Assembly (NCBI GenBank): GCA_035531535.1
Contig: DATKSV010000003.1
Coordinates: forward strand, 1 to 47,580
Length of the DNA: 47,580 nt
Reading direction: 5' to 3'
Source: AG-12 sp035531535
GTDB lineage: Bacteria; Chloroflexota; Dormibacteria; Aeolococcales; Bog-877
Shown here in pieces: positions 23,980 through 32,335 of the stretch. The notes under the pieces are model-generated. The model was not told where the DNA came from and did no database searches. It saw only the letters and a list, made by a program, of their open reading frames with translations. Each line of letters starts with the position of its first letter. The first letter of the stretch is position 1. The position numbers were made by a program, and so were the translations under genes.

Positions 23980-25208
23980 ACTCGGCGATGGTATTCTTCG
24001 TCGGACCCGAGCCGGTGCCGGCTCTGGCCAGTGGGCTGCCGGTGATCTGCGCCGACGGCTGCGGGATCACCGATGCCGACCTGAGAGCCTTTCCGGAGGC
24101 GGGGCGGTCCAGTCAGGCCCTCTTGGACTGGGCCCCGGCGCAGCAGCTGCTGGCTGAGCGCGCCAGTGGCGTCGCCGTCTGGAAGAGCTCGGTCGCCACC
24201 GAGAGGCGGGCGGCTCAGCTCGGCCTGACCCTCGCCAACAGCCCCGCCAAGATCGCCCGGCGGCTCGAGAACAAGGCCTATTTCAGCCCGGCGGCGGCCC
24301 GGGCGGGTCTGCCGGTTCCCAGGATGGTGGGGGGTCCGGCCGGGCCCGAGTTGCTGGCGCCAGCGCTCGAGCTCGGGCCGGCCCTGGTCTTCCAGCTCGC
24401 GCACGGGTTCTCCGGGGCAGCCACCTATCCGGTCTCATCGGAGCCGGAGCTGCGCCGGCTGCTGCTGCGATTCGTGGGCCAGACCTGTCGCATCGCCGAG
24501 GTGGTGCCGGGGACCGCGGTGACCGTGACCGGAGTCGCCTTCGCCGACCGGATCGTGACCGGGCCGGCGTGCCTCCAGCTGACCGGGATCCCGGCGCTCA
24601 CCCCGCATCCCATGGGCTCCTGCGGCAACGACTTCCAGGCTCTGGTGCCGCACCGGGAGGTGGTGGAGGGCACCGCCGCCCAAGTCGGCGAGTGGCTTCG
24701 CCAGGAGGGACACCGCGGCGTCTTCGGGGTCGACCTGGTGGTAGCGGACGACGGTCGATGCTGGTGCATCGAGGCCAACCCGCGCCTGGTGGCGTCGGTG
24801 CCGCTCTGGACGCTCTCGGCCCGCGATCGCGGCGAGCGCTCGCTCCTGGACCAGCACCTGGGCTGCTTCGGCCTGGGCCAGCCGTCCGCCAGCCCCCTGC
24901 ACTGCCATTGGTCCCAGCTGATTCTCTACCAGGTGGGCGACGCCCCCGGGCCGGCGGCGGGGCCGGGCCAGCGCGCGGTGGAGACGGCCCGGGGCAAACC
25001 CGGCCCCGACGGCGGCTTCGCCGCCAGCGGCCCACTCAGCCTAGAAGGGCCCACGGCCGGCGAGGTCGCGCTGATCGTAAGGGCCGGCGCCCGACCCGGG
25101 CACGAGCTGGCTCGGCTGATCACAGATCGCCCCTTGACGTCTGCAGACGGCGAGTTGCTGCCCGAATGGATGGCCCTGGTGGGCCAGGTGCGGAGCCGGC
25201 TGGAGTAG
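23976..25208 (+). CDS. ATP-grasp carboxylate-amine ligase
   Basis: A 410-residue ATP-grasp protein. The N-terminal 100 residues form a pre-grasp region ending TLANSPAKIARRLENKAYF. The central lid carries PALVFQLAHGFSGAATYPV, the substrate-side loop is HPMGSCGNDFQALV, and VFGVDLVVADDGRCWCIEANPRLV carries the metal-binding glutamate and asparagine. It should join a carboxylate to an amine through an acyl phosphate. It is not obviously a RimK/LysX type. The TTG start overlaps the preceding stop (TTGA) with GGGAG upstream; ATG 23988 is the alternative. Placement after a PLP enzyme and next to a LysW-like protein suggests amino-acid conjugation (inference). Confidence 0.78.
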   Translation: MNSAMVFFVGPEPVPALASGLPVICADGCGITDADLRAFPEAGRSSQALLDWAPAQQLLAERASGVAVWKSSVATERRAAQLGLTLANSPAKIARRLENKAYFSPAAARAGLPVPRMVGGPAGPELLAPALELGPALVFQLAHGFSGAATYPVSSEPELRRLLLRFVGQTCRIAEVVPGTAVTVTGVAFADRIVTGPACLQLTGIPALTPHPMGSCGNDFQALVPHREVVEGTAAQVGEWLRQEGHRGVFGVDLVVADDGRCWCIEANPRLVASVPLWTLSARDRGERSLLDQHLGCFGLGQPSASPLHCHWSQLILYQVGDAPGPAAGPGQRAVETARGKPGPDGGFAASGPLSLEGPTAGEVALIVRAGARPGHELARLITDRPLTSADGELLPEWMALVGQVRSRLE

Positions 25209-25262
25209 GCCCGGCAGCCCCCCAACCGTTTCACGGAGGCTCCGAGGCGGTACCTTGAAGGT

Positions 25263-26333
25263 GTGGAATTCCGCGATTACTACGCCACCTTGGGAGTGCC
25301 TCGAACCGCCTCCGAGAAGGAGATCCGCTCCTCCTACCGCAAGCTGGCCAGGGAGCTCCATCCCGACGTCAACAAGGATCCCAAGGCCACCGAGCGGTTC
25401 AAGCGCGTCAACGAGGCCCACGAGGTGCTCAAGGACCCTGAAAAGCGCTCCAAGTACGATCGGCTCGGGGCGGACTGGGAGCAGCTCGAGAAGGCGCAGG
25501 CTAGCCGGCCCAGGCAGCCCCAGACGCCGTTCCAGAGCGCCGGCCGGCAGAGCGGCGCCCGGTTCGGGGGCTTCAGCGACTTCTTCGAGACCTTTTTCAG
25601 CGGCCACAGCGGCAATGCCGAGGACCCTCTGGTGGAGGCCGAGCTGGACCGGCTCCGGCGCGAGCAGTCGGCCCCCAGGCGAGGCCAGGACAGCGAGCAC
25701 CAGGTGGAGGTCACGCTCCGCGAGGCGGCCGAGGGCAGCGAGCGCACCCTCCAGCTCTCGATGTCGGAGACCTGCCCATCCTGCCACGGCACCGGACTGG
25801 TGCAGGAATCCGGGGACGGCGGCGGGACGACGGTCAAGACGGCGGTGAAGACCTGTCCCACCTGTCAGGGAACCGGGCGGCAGACCCGGCGCCGCAGCCT
25901 CAAGGTGACCATCCCCAAGGGCGTGACCGAGGGCTCGCGGATCCGAGTCGCCGGCGAGGGCACCGCCGGTCCCAACGGGGGCAACCGCGGCGACCTGTAC
26001 CTCCGGGCGCACCTGGAGTTGGAACCCGGCACCGAGGTCCGGGGGCGCGACGTCTACACCGAGATTCCGGTTCGCGACTACCGCGCGGCTCTGGGCGGGA
26101 GCGTGACCACCCAGGGGCTGACCGGCCGGCTTGAGGTCACAGTTCCCCCCAGCTGCCCGTCCGGGCGGACTATGCGGGTCCCCGGGAAGGGCATCCCAGC
26201 CCTGAGGGCCGGGGGCAAGGGAGGGGACCTCTTCCTCAAGGTGCGGGTTACCGCATCGACCAGGTCGCCCCTCGAGGAGGCTGAGCGCAAGGCCTATCTG
26301 GAACTGGCCAAGGCCGACGGACAGAGCGTCTGA
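25263..26333 (+). CDS. DnaJ-family co-chaperone with a half-size zinc domain
   Basis: A 356-residue J-domain protein. The J domain occupies residues 1-70 with the HPD triad in ARELHPDVNKD. A Gly/Phe-poor linker includes GGFSDFFETFFSG. The zinc domain has only two CxxCxGxG units, CPSCHGTG and CPTCQGTG, instead of four, enough for one zinc site. Substrate-binding domains follow, with VTIPKGVTEGSRIRVAGEG and YRAALGGSVTTQGLTGRLEV, as in DnaJ/CbpA. It stimulates DnaK ATPase and delivers unfolded clients. GTG 25263 is 54 bp after the ATP-grasp stop. No dnaK or grpE lies next to it, so this is probably an accessory DnaJ. Confidence 0.88.
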   Translation: MEFRDYYATLGVPRTASEKEIRSSYRKLARELHPDVNKDPKATERFKRVNEAHEVLKDPEKRSKYDRLGADWEQLEKAQASRPRQPQTPFQSAGRQSGARFGGFSDFFETFFSGHSGNAEDPLVEAELDRLRREQSAPRRGQDSEHQVEVTLREAAEGSERTLQLSMSETCPSCHGTGLVQESGDGGGTTVKTAVKTCPTCQGTGRQTRRRSLKVTIPKGVTEGSRIRVAGEGTAGPNGGNRGDLYLRAHLELEPGTEVRGRDVYTEIPVRDYRAALGGSVTTQGLTGRLEVTVPPSCPSGRTMRVPGKGIPALRAGGKGGDLFLKVRVTASTRSPLEEAERKAYLELAKADGQSV

Positions 26334-26530
26334 GAGTCGGCCGGGCAACACCTGCCATCGGGAATTGCCAGAGCGCGCCAGGAGGCGCTGGGGTGGTGGG
26401 TCAGTCTGGACCGCTCGATGCTGGACTTGGCCCGACTCTCCGGCGACGGTTCCGCTGAGGCCGCCCGCCAGACCGCGGGTGGCCCTGTGGCCGCGAGTCC
26501 GGCCCGCCGAGGGGGCGTTCGGCGCGCGGC

Positions 26531-27259
26531 TCAGCCGGAGTGGGACTCCAGCACGCCCAGGTCCCGCTCGGCGTACTCGTTGTGCAACCACTCCTCATTC
26601 AGGATGACCTGGAGGCAGTGCCGAACCGGCTCGGCTCGGTTTGGGTGGCCTGCGGTATCGGGAGGGGTGCAGATGCGGTCGAGCTGGTCCGCCGTGAGGT
26701 TCGCGAAGGTCTGCGCCACCTCGGCCTGGCGCTGGCGCCGAACCCGCACCACCTGCTTGAGCGAGGGATGCGCTTCCCTGTCGACGCCCAGACTCGCCGG
26801 ATCGCTGAGCCAGGCGCCGGCCAGCCCCCAGGGGTGATAGGGGTGGGGCATCTGGAGGACCATCCGCCGCAGCCAGCAGTCGGTGGCGAAGATCAGGTGC
26901 TGCAGAGTCTCGACAAAGCTCCACTCGAAGTCGACGCGCTCATGAAGCAACTCCGGCGGCAAAGCTTGGGCGCGAGCCATGGTCGCCTCCCAGCGACTCC
27001 TTACGATCGCCCAGCCCCCGGCCAGGCCGGGGGGGTCGGTGGCGCGCAGTTGGGCGCGTTCCGGAGAGCGCCGTTCCAACTCGGCCCGGATGAGGGGCTC
27101 GACGTCCACGCCGTTGATGCGCAGGCCTTCGATGGATCCCGAGATCTCCGCCCCGGCGAAGTTACCATCGGTGATGCGGGCTTCCTCGAAGTCCGGGGAG
27201 TGCAGGCGCGCGCCGACGAAGTTGAGGTCCTCGAGCCGCGGCGGCGGCTCGCTGCTCAT
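26531..27259 (-). CDS. DinB-like four-helix protein with pentapeptide-like N-terminus
   Basis: A 242-residue protein from ATG 27259; TTG 27274 with a GGGGGA site is a possible longer start. Residues about 9-55 read LNFVGARLHSPDFEEARITDGNFAGAEISG, loosely like pentapeptide (AxLxx) repeats. The remainder follows DinB/YfiT-type metal-binding helical proteins: WSFVETLQHLIFATDCWLRRM with one metal histidine and CLQVILNEEWLHNEYAERDL with another near the C-terminus. DinB-fold proteins include thiol-dependent transferases and many of unknown role. It is divergent from the VOC gene across 410 bp containing a perfect inverted repeat. Confidence 0.7.
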   Translation of the reverse strand: MSSEPPPRLEDLNFVGARLHSPDFEEARITDGNFAGAEISGSIEGLRINGVDVEPLIRAELERRSPERAQLRATDPPGLAGGWAIVRSRWEATMARAQALPPELLHERVDFEWSFVETLQHLIFATDCWLRRMVLQMPHPYHPWGLAGAWLSDPASLGVDREAHPSLKQVVRVRRQRQAEVAQTFANLTADQLDRICTPPDTAGHPNRAEPVRHCLQVILNEEWLHNEYAERDLGVLESHSG

Positions 27260-27481
27260 GCCGTGCTCGGGCAACGGGCGCTGTCCCCCGTTGCCGAGCG
27301 GCTCCCGGCCGGAAGCGCTCCCGAGGGCAGCTCGGCGCCCGCAAGCCCGACGGGAGCGCCCCAGCAGTGCCCCCAGTCGTTTCGGCTCACCCGGTTGCCG
27401 CCCTCGCCCAACTCCACCGCTAGCACCTGACCCTCACTGCGCCGCTCCGCCCCCGGAGGCTTGCCGCGAGGCTATCCTCGG

Positions 27482-27512
27482 GTATCCTCATGGCGGATCG
27501 CCATGAGGATAC
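27482..27512. repeat. Perfect 13-bp inverted repeat
   Basis: GTATCCTCATGGC (27482-27494) and its exact reverse complement (27500-27512) flank the 5-bp spacer GGATC. The heptamer TATCCTC also occurs a third time just upstream at 27473-27479. The repeat lies about 80 bp upstream of the VOC promoter -35. With no T-tract and no gene ending into it, an operator or a recombination/cruciform site is more likely than a terminator. Confidence 0.75.
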
Positions 27513-27589
27513 GACCTTCGCCCGGCGGGTGGCGGGCCGGCCCGGCCGAGCCTCCTCCAAACCGGCCCACTGCCGGCGCTGGATCTGGG

Positions 27590-27619
27590 TTGGGCTCCGC
27601 CTCGCGCGCCGGCTAGAAT
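27590..27619 (+). promoter_or_regulatory. Sigma-70-type promoter of the VOC gene
   Basis: TTGGGC (27590-27595), 18-bp spacer, TAGAAT (27614-27619). Transcription would start near 27626, leaving a 44-nt leader with a GGAGG ribosome site at 27658-27662. Confidence 0.45.
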
Positions 27620-27669
27620 TTCATCAGCCGCTGCCCTGGCCGAGCCGCTTAGCGCACGGAGGATGTGAG

Positions 27670-28047
27670 GTGCCGCCTCGCTTGCGACTGCATCATGTGC
27701 AACTGGCCATGCCGCCCGGGCGGGAGGAGGATGTGCGGCATTTCTACAGCACGGTGCTGGGAATGCAGGAGATCCCCAAGCCGCCGGTGCTGGCCGCCCG
27801 GGGAGGCGCCTGGTTTCGAGCCGGGGAGATGGAGTTGCACGTGGGCGTCGAGGAGGACTTCCGCCCCGCCCGCAAGGCCCATCCCGGCATCCTGGTGGCG
27901 GCGATCGACAGTGTGGCGCAGCAGCTCCAAGCCGCCGGCGCCAAGGTCCAGTGGGACGACAACTTCCCCGGCTTCCGGCGCTTCTACAGCTGGGACCCGC
28001 TGGGCAATCGCCTGGAGTTCCTGGAGCCGCTGGACGCGGCGGGCTGA
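27670..28047 (+). CDS. VOC (glyoxalase/dioxygenase) family protein
   Basis: A 125-residue single vicinal-oxygen-chelate domain, the usual length. LRLHHVQLAMPPG carries the first metal histidine, VRHFYSTVLGMQEIPKP is the conserved helix, MELHVGVEEDF carries the second histidine, and RRFYSWDPLGNRLEFLEP carries the final glutamate in its classic DPxGNxxEF context. The family includes glyoxalases, ring-cleavage dioxygenases and fosfomycin-type thiol transferases, so substrate is open. GTG 27670 has GGAGG 7 nt upstream. The secreted-protein gene follows 63 bp later in the same direction. Confidence 0.88.
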   Translation: MPPRLRLHHVQLAMPPGREEDVRHFYSTVLGMQEIPKPPVLAARGGAWFRAGEMELHVGVEEDFRPARKAHPGILVAAIDSVAQQLQAAGAKVQWDDNFPGFRRFYSWDPLGNRLEFLEPLDAAG

Positions 28048-28110
28048 GCCGAGGATCCCTCGTCCGCGATCGGGGCCACGTGGGCGCCTAGACCAAGGAG
28101 GCCGTAACCG

Positions 28111-28578
28111 ATGTCGAAGGGCCGGCGCGGGCGGCTGGTGGTGGCGGCACTGGCCACCGCTGCGGCCCTGCTCGGCGCTGCCGCCGGGACGGCCGAGCCC
28201 TCGATGCGCCCGGCCGTCCCGGCGCCGAAGGGGACTAGCTACAGGCCGGTCCCGGTGGTGCCCGTGTGCTCTGGGTTCTACGCCAGCACCGGGACGGCCG
28301 ACGGCCCCCAGGAGGCGGAGGTGGCTCTGACCTCCACCCTGCCGGGTCCCGGTTTCGTGGCCGTGAAATGGCGGGGAGCCGCCGGTGACGCGCGCCCGCT
28401 GACGGCGCAGTGGGCCATAAATTCCGGACCGATTGCGGGCTTCCCCACTGTGGTGATCTTTCCCGGCCTCTCCCCGGCCCGGGCGAACTCGGCTCTGAGC
28501 GGATCGGCCGAGGTGGCTGTCTCCGCTCTCCACGGAAAGCGCGCCTTCTGTCTGATCGGACCGGCGCCAGCCGTCTGA
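28111..28578 (+). CDS. Secreted hypothetical protein
   Basis: A 155-residue protein with a clear Sec signal peptide: basic start SKGRRGR, hydrophobic core VVAALATAAALLGAAAG and a small-residue cleavage region (AAAGTAEP). The mature part is strand-rich with two cysteines (VPVVPVCSGFY and KRAFCLIGP) that could form a disulfide. AGGAGG lies just upstream of ATG 28111. No family is recognised. It may be co-transcribed with the VOC gene. Confidence 0.7.
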   Translation: MSKGRRGRLVVAALATAAALLGAAAGTAEPSMRPAVPAPKGTSYRPVPVVPVCSGFYASTGTADGPQEAEVALTSTLPGPGFVAVKWRGAAGDARPLTAQWAINSGPIAGFPTVVIFPGLSPARANSALSGSAEVAVSALHGKRAFCLIGPAPAV

Positions 28579-28659
28579 CCCAGCTGCCAACCGCCCCGCC
28601 ACGGCGCCGCCGACAGCTGTCCCGCCCGAAACCATGGGGACAGAGCGCCGCCCACGACC

Positions 28660-29316
28660 CTACAGGGCCGCCTCCGAGGTGGTCGGCGAGACCAGGAAGA
28701 TCCAGACGTCCCAGATCATGTGGCTGGCGATCAGGGCGGGCATGGGAACTCCGGCGGCGGCCAGGCCCGACCACCCGGCCCCGGCCATGGTGGCAGCCCC
28801 GACCAAGGTGGGGTTGCCAGTGCAGAGGTGCGCTCCGCCGTAGAGCGCGGTGGCCAGGGCGGCTCCGCGAGCCGGGCCGAACCGCCTCGAGAGCTCACCC
28901 TGCAGCAGCCCCCTCCAGAAGAGCTCCTCCGCGGGCGCCACCACCAGGGCCAGGCGGAGGGCCAGCTCCGACGCCGGCCGCAGCTGGCGCAGCTGGTAGA
29001 TGTTGCCGATGTCCTGGGCGCCCTTGGGCATCACCACCCGAGCGGCCCTGTCCCCGACCATGAACACGCCGTAGAGCCCGGCCGCGATCGCTCCCCCGAG
29101 GGCGAGGTCGGCGGCACGAGCCCGCTGGTGCCGCAGGGAGCGGTCGCCCACCAGCGCGGCCGAGCCCAGGACGAGGCCGGTTTTGGTCATGCGCTGCCAG
29201 AAGCGGGCCCGGGGCCCCCGAAAGGTGGCCACGAAGGCGGAGTAGGCGATCACGGTGCTCCCGGCCACGAACCAGGAGCCCCGCGAGCCCGCGTATGCCG
29301 GTCGCGTGAGGGTCAT
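28660..29316 (-). CDS. CPBP-family intramembrane metalloprotease
   Basis: A 218-residue membrane protein with a C-terminal CPBP/Abi (Rce1-like) domain. The catalytic motifs are EELFWRGLL (EExxxR), YGGAHL with a histidine, and SHMIWDVWIF (HxxxD). Such proteases process prenylated or small membrane proteins and bacteriocin-related peptides. ATG 29316 was chosen because GGGGAGG lies just upstream on the coding strand; the longer open frame reads into the neighbouring fusion gene. It lies 104 bp downstream of the LLM-UbiA fusion gene on the same strand and may share its transcript. Confidence 0.82.
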   Translation of the reverse strand: MTLTRPAYAGSRGSWFVAGSTVIAYSAFVATFRGPRARFWQRMTKTGLVLGSAALVGDRSLRHQRARAADLALGGAIAAGLYGVFMVGDRAARVVMPKGAQDIGNIYQLRQLRPASELALRLALVVAPAEELFWRGLLQGELSRRFGPARGAALATALYGGAHLCTGNPTLVGAATMAGAGWSGLAAAGVPMPALIASHMIWDVWIFLVSPTTSEAAL

Positions 29317-29420
29317 CTGCGCCTCCCCGAAATGCCGCCGCCGCGGCTGCCCGCGAACCTCGAGCACCACCTTATCAAGCCGGGATCCGGGGCCCGGCCC
29401 CGCCATCGTCCGGGGTCGGA

Positions 29421-31400
29421 TCAGGGGTTCCAGAGCGCGGTCGCGGCCAGCCCCGCCACCAACAGCAGCCCGAAGGTCATGTGGAGCTGGGCGGTCTGGA
29501 GGTCGATCATGGAGATCGCCCTCTGCTGACCCGTGGCCCCCAGCTCGGAGGCGCGCATGGCCCGCACGAAGAGCGGCAGGGAGAGGAAGGCCAGCAGGCT
29601 GAGCCGAGGCAGGGCACCCACCGCGACCGCCGCCGCCAGAGCCACATAGGCGCCCACCAGGAGAAAGACGTAGAGGGCGTGGGCCGCCCGCCGGCCGGCC
29701 CTGATGGAGACCGTGCTGATCCCGGCCCGAGCGTCCTCTCCGATGTCGCGCCACTCGTTGCCGTGGAGGATGGCGGTCACCAGAAGGCCGATGGGGATGC
29801 TGGCCACGCCAGCGGTCAAGGACCAGGTGCCGGTGACCGTGTAGTAGCCGCCCATGACCATGAGCGGCCCCATCAGCAGGAACACCAGGGGCAGCCCGGC
29901 CGCTCGGTACTTGTACTGCAGCGGAGGGGCGGTGTAGCCCCAGCCGCCAACCAGCCCGATGACACCCAGCAGGGCCAGCTCCCAGCCTCGGACCGTGATC
30001 AGCCAGACCCCGACCCCAGTCGCGAGCAGGAAGGCGAGCGCGGCCAGGATGAAGGCGGCTCTCTCGGTTACGCGTCCGGTCACCAGAGCCAGGCTGGCCC
30101 GGGGCGAGGTGATGGCGTCTATCCCCTTGCGAACATCGTAGATCTCGTTGATGACGTTGGTGCCGACCTGGAGCATCACCCCACCCAAGAAGGCGGCCGC
30201 GAAGAGCGGCCAGTTCATGGCGTGGTCGGCCAGGGCCAGGCCGCCCGCCGCCGCCACCGGAATGGCGGACGCGGTCAGGCTGAAGGGGCGCAGGATCTCC
30301 AGCCAGCCCCGGGCCCGCCGGCCCAGGCCGATCCCGGTCTCGCTGCTGAGAGCGGCCCTCCGGGAGGTGGCGGCGGTGCCGGCCACCAGGTCCCCCGAGC
30401 TGGCGTAGAGGAGGGCGGCGTCGACCACCTCCTCCACCTGGTCATCCTCCTGGAGCACCGGCTGGAGGATGGGCAGGGTCATGCCCGCATCCCGGAAGCG
30501 CTGGGCCCCGGCCGCTATCTCCTCTCGGGTGCCGCACAGCAGGAAGGCGTCGACCAGCTCATCGGGGATGATCCGGGCCGCCCCGTGGTAGTCCTCCGCC
30601 CGCCAGGCGGTGGCGATGGCCTGGCGCAGAGCCGGGTCCAGGCCCGCCCGGCGCATGGCGAAGTCCGACTGGACGGATAGCATGTAGATGACGAAGGGCT
30701 CGCGCTTGGCCCGGTCGAGTGCGGCCCGGCGGCTGGAGTCGGCCAGGGCCAGCAGGTACCCGCCCACCTCCACCACCCCCGGAGGACGTCCCGCCGCCAA
30801 CTCGGCCGCCCGGATCCGGCGCACGGCCAGCTGGAGCGCCGGAAGGGACTCGGCCGGTCGCGCCAGAAACCCGTCCGCACTCCGCCCCGCCAGCTCGTGA
30901 AAGCCCCGGCGGTAGCCGGCAACCCAGATCGGGACGTGGTGCAGGGGGGGGAACATGGGCTCGATCTCGGGTAGTCCCGGCGCGGTTGGCAGGCGCTCGC
31001 CGGACCAGAGCTTGCGCAGTTCGAAGATGGTGGTCTCCACCTTGGCGGTGGCCAGGTCGGGATCGTAGTCGTAGCCCATCTGGCGGAGGCGCAGGGGCAG
31101 GGCGGACCCCAGGGCCAGCACGACCCGCCCCGGCGCCAGGTCATCGAGCGCACTCACGGTCATGGCGATCAGGACCGGGTGGCGGGTGTTGGGGTTGATC
31201 GCTCCCAGCGCCACCCGGATGCCGGGGACGGCGGCCGCCACCGCTGTCGTGTAGGTCACCGCATCCCGCTCGAAGTAGGACTCGTGGAACCACACCGAGT
31301 CCAGGCCGGCGCTGCCGGCGCGTTCGGCGTGGCGCACAGCGTCGCGGACATCGCCGTGGGAGGCGAGTCCCAGGCCCACCGGCCGGACTAGCGCGGCCAT
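29421..31400 (-). CDS. Fusion of F420-type LLM oxidoreductase and UbiA/MenA-like prenyltransferase
   Basis: One uninterrupted 659-codon frame with two domains. Residues 1-345 are a luciferase-like oxidoreductase: VGLGLASHGDVRDAVRHAE, DSVWFHESYFERDAVTY and VVLALGSALPLRLRQMGYD, ending near FRDAGMTLPILQPVLQED. A 20-residue linker follows. Residues 365-659 are a UbiA prenyltransferase with both aspartate motifs, NEIYDVRKGID and NEWRDIGEDARAG, and about eight helices, closest in pattern to MenA (dihydroxynaphthoate prenylation in menaquinone synthesis). No internal start is evident between the domains. A coupled reduction and prenylation of an aromatic or quinone-like substrate at the membrane is possible (inference). 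Confidence 0.85.
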   Translation of the reverse strand: MAALVRPVGLGLASHGDVRDAVRHAERAGSAGLDSVWFHESYFERDAVTYTTAVAAAVPGIRVALGAINPNTRHPVLIAMTVSALDDLAPGRVVLALGSALPLRLRQMGYDYDPDLATAKVETTIFELRKLWSGERLPTAPGLPEIEPMFPPLHHVPIWVAGYRRGFHELAGRSADGFLARPAESLPALQLAVRRIRAAELAAGRPPGVVEVGGYLLALADSSRRAALDRAKREPFVIYMLSVQSDFAMRRAGLDPALRQAIATAWRAEDYHGAARIIPDELVDAFLLCGTREEIAAGAQRFRDAGMTLPILQPVLQEDDQVEEVVDAALLYASSGDLVAGTAATSRRAALSSETGIGLGRRARGWLEILRPFSLTASAIPVAAAGGLALADHAMNWPLFAAAFLGGVMLQVGTNVINEIYDVRKGIDAITSPRASLALVTGRVTERAAFILAALAFLLATGVGVWLITVRGWELALLGVIGLVGGWGYTAPPLQYKYRAAGLPLVFLLMGPLMVMGGYYTVTGTWSLTAGVASIPIGLLVTAILHGNEWRDIGEDARAGISTVSIRAGRRAAHALYVFLLVGAYVALAAAVAVGALPRLSLLAFLSLPLFVRAMRASELGATGQQRAISMIDLQTAQLHMTFGLLLVAGLAATALWNP

Positions 31401-31607
31401 GCAGCCGCCCCCAGCGCCAGGCCGCTTGATGAACGTGCCCGCGAAAGACCGGTCGGGTGGGGAGCCATGCCGCCCAGATTAGCTGCTGGAGACGCGCGGC
31501 TCGGTTCCCTTGCTCCAGCCAGCTGACGCCGCTGCCGTCTCCCCGGCACAGTCATTCCAAGCGAAGGCCAGGGGCTGAAATCGAGGTGGGAGCGGTGGTG
31601 CCGGCAG

Positions 31608-31868
31608 CTAGGCCGGAGGCTGTCCCCCCCGCCTCAGGGCGGCCAGCCGACGCTGGTACTCCTCCTCGTCGATCTCGCCCATGGCCAGCCTCCGGGCCAG
31701 AATCTGCTCCGGCGCCTGAGGGTCACTCTGGGGCCGCCAAGGGCCGCGGGCCCGACCGCTGAGGGCCGCTATGCCCCAGACCACCAGGACCAAGAAGATC
31801 ACCATGAAGACCGCCATCACGATCAGCCACACCCACTGGCCCGATCCGTACCCACCGTACCCGTACAT
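31608..31868 (-). CDS. SHOCT-domain membrane protein
   Basis: An 86-residue protein: a glycine/tyrosine-rich N-terminus (YGYGGYGSG), one transmembrane helix (VWLIVMAVFMVIFLVLVVWG), a short linker, and a C-terminal SHOCT motif, APEQILARRLAMGEIDEEEY. SHOCT segments are found at the ends of many small membrane proteins and probably mediate oligomerisation. ATG 31868 is favoured by GAGGTGAT on the coding strand at good spacing. Stands alone. Confidence 0.82.
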   Translation of the reverse strand: MYGYGGYGSGQWVWLIVMAVFMVIFLVLVVWGIAALSGRARGPWRPQSDPQAPEQILARRLAMGEIDEEEYQRRLAALRRGGQPPA

Positions 31869-31880
31869 TGCTCTAATCAC

Positions 31881-32335
31881 CTCGTGTTCGGTTGGCGAAC
31901 GAGCCGGCGATCGGACGCCTCAGAGGAGCGCTCGTCCTCGCCCGGAACCCGCCCGCGTCCATCCGCTGATTCTGCGCTGGGAGGCGGCCGCGGCATCGAT
32001 TCGGAAGCTGCCGCCGGCTGGACCTACAGACTCCACCGTGGGGGCGTTGGTGCCCGGCCCCCTGTCCGCGAACCGAGTGCTCGAGGCGGATGCCGTCGCG
32101 GCGACACCGCCCCACGCCGGAGCGCCGGAGAGATGGGCCAGGGCGTCCGCGCTGACCCGCCCAGAGACGACCATGCCTCGATCATGGACGCTGCCGACGG
32201 CGGCTCCCAGGGGGATTTCAACGGGGCAGAATCAGGGGGATCCACGCGCGGGCAGCGGGATCTCGCCGTGCCACAATCACTCTGCAGTCATCCCCAACCA
32301 CGGCCCGCGCGTGACTGCTGAGGTCACTCCAGCCA
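31881..32335. other. Gene-poor stretch
   Basis: 455 bp upstream of the radical-SAM gene. Frames on both strands are of chance composition. No gene, repeat or clear promoter is supported. Confidence 0.45.

Larger units (their letters stand above)
27260..27669. other. Divergent intergenic region
   Basis: 410 bp between the DinB-like gene (minus) and the VOC gene (plus). It contains the perfect inverted repeat at 27482-27512 and the VOC promoter at 27590-27619, listed separately. No further gene is seen. Confidence 0.5.
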
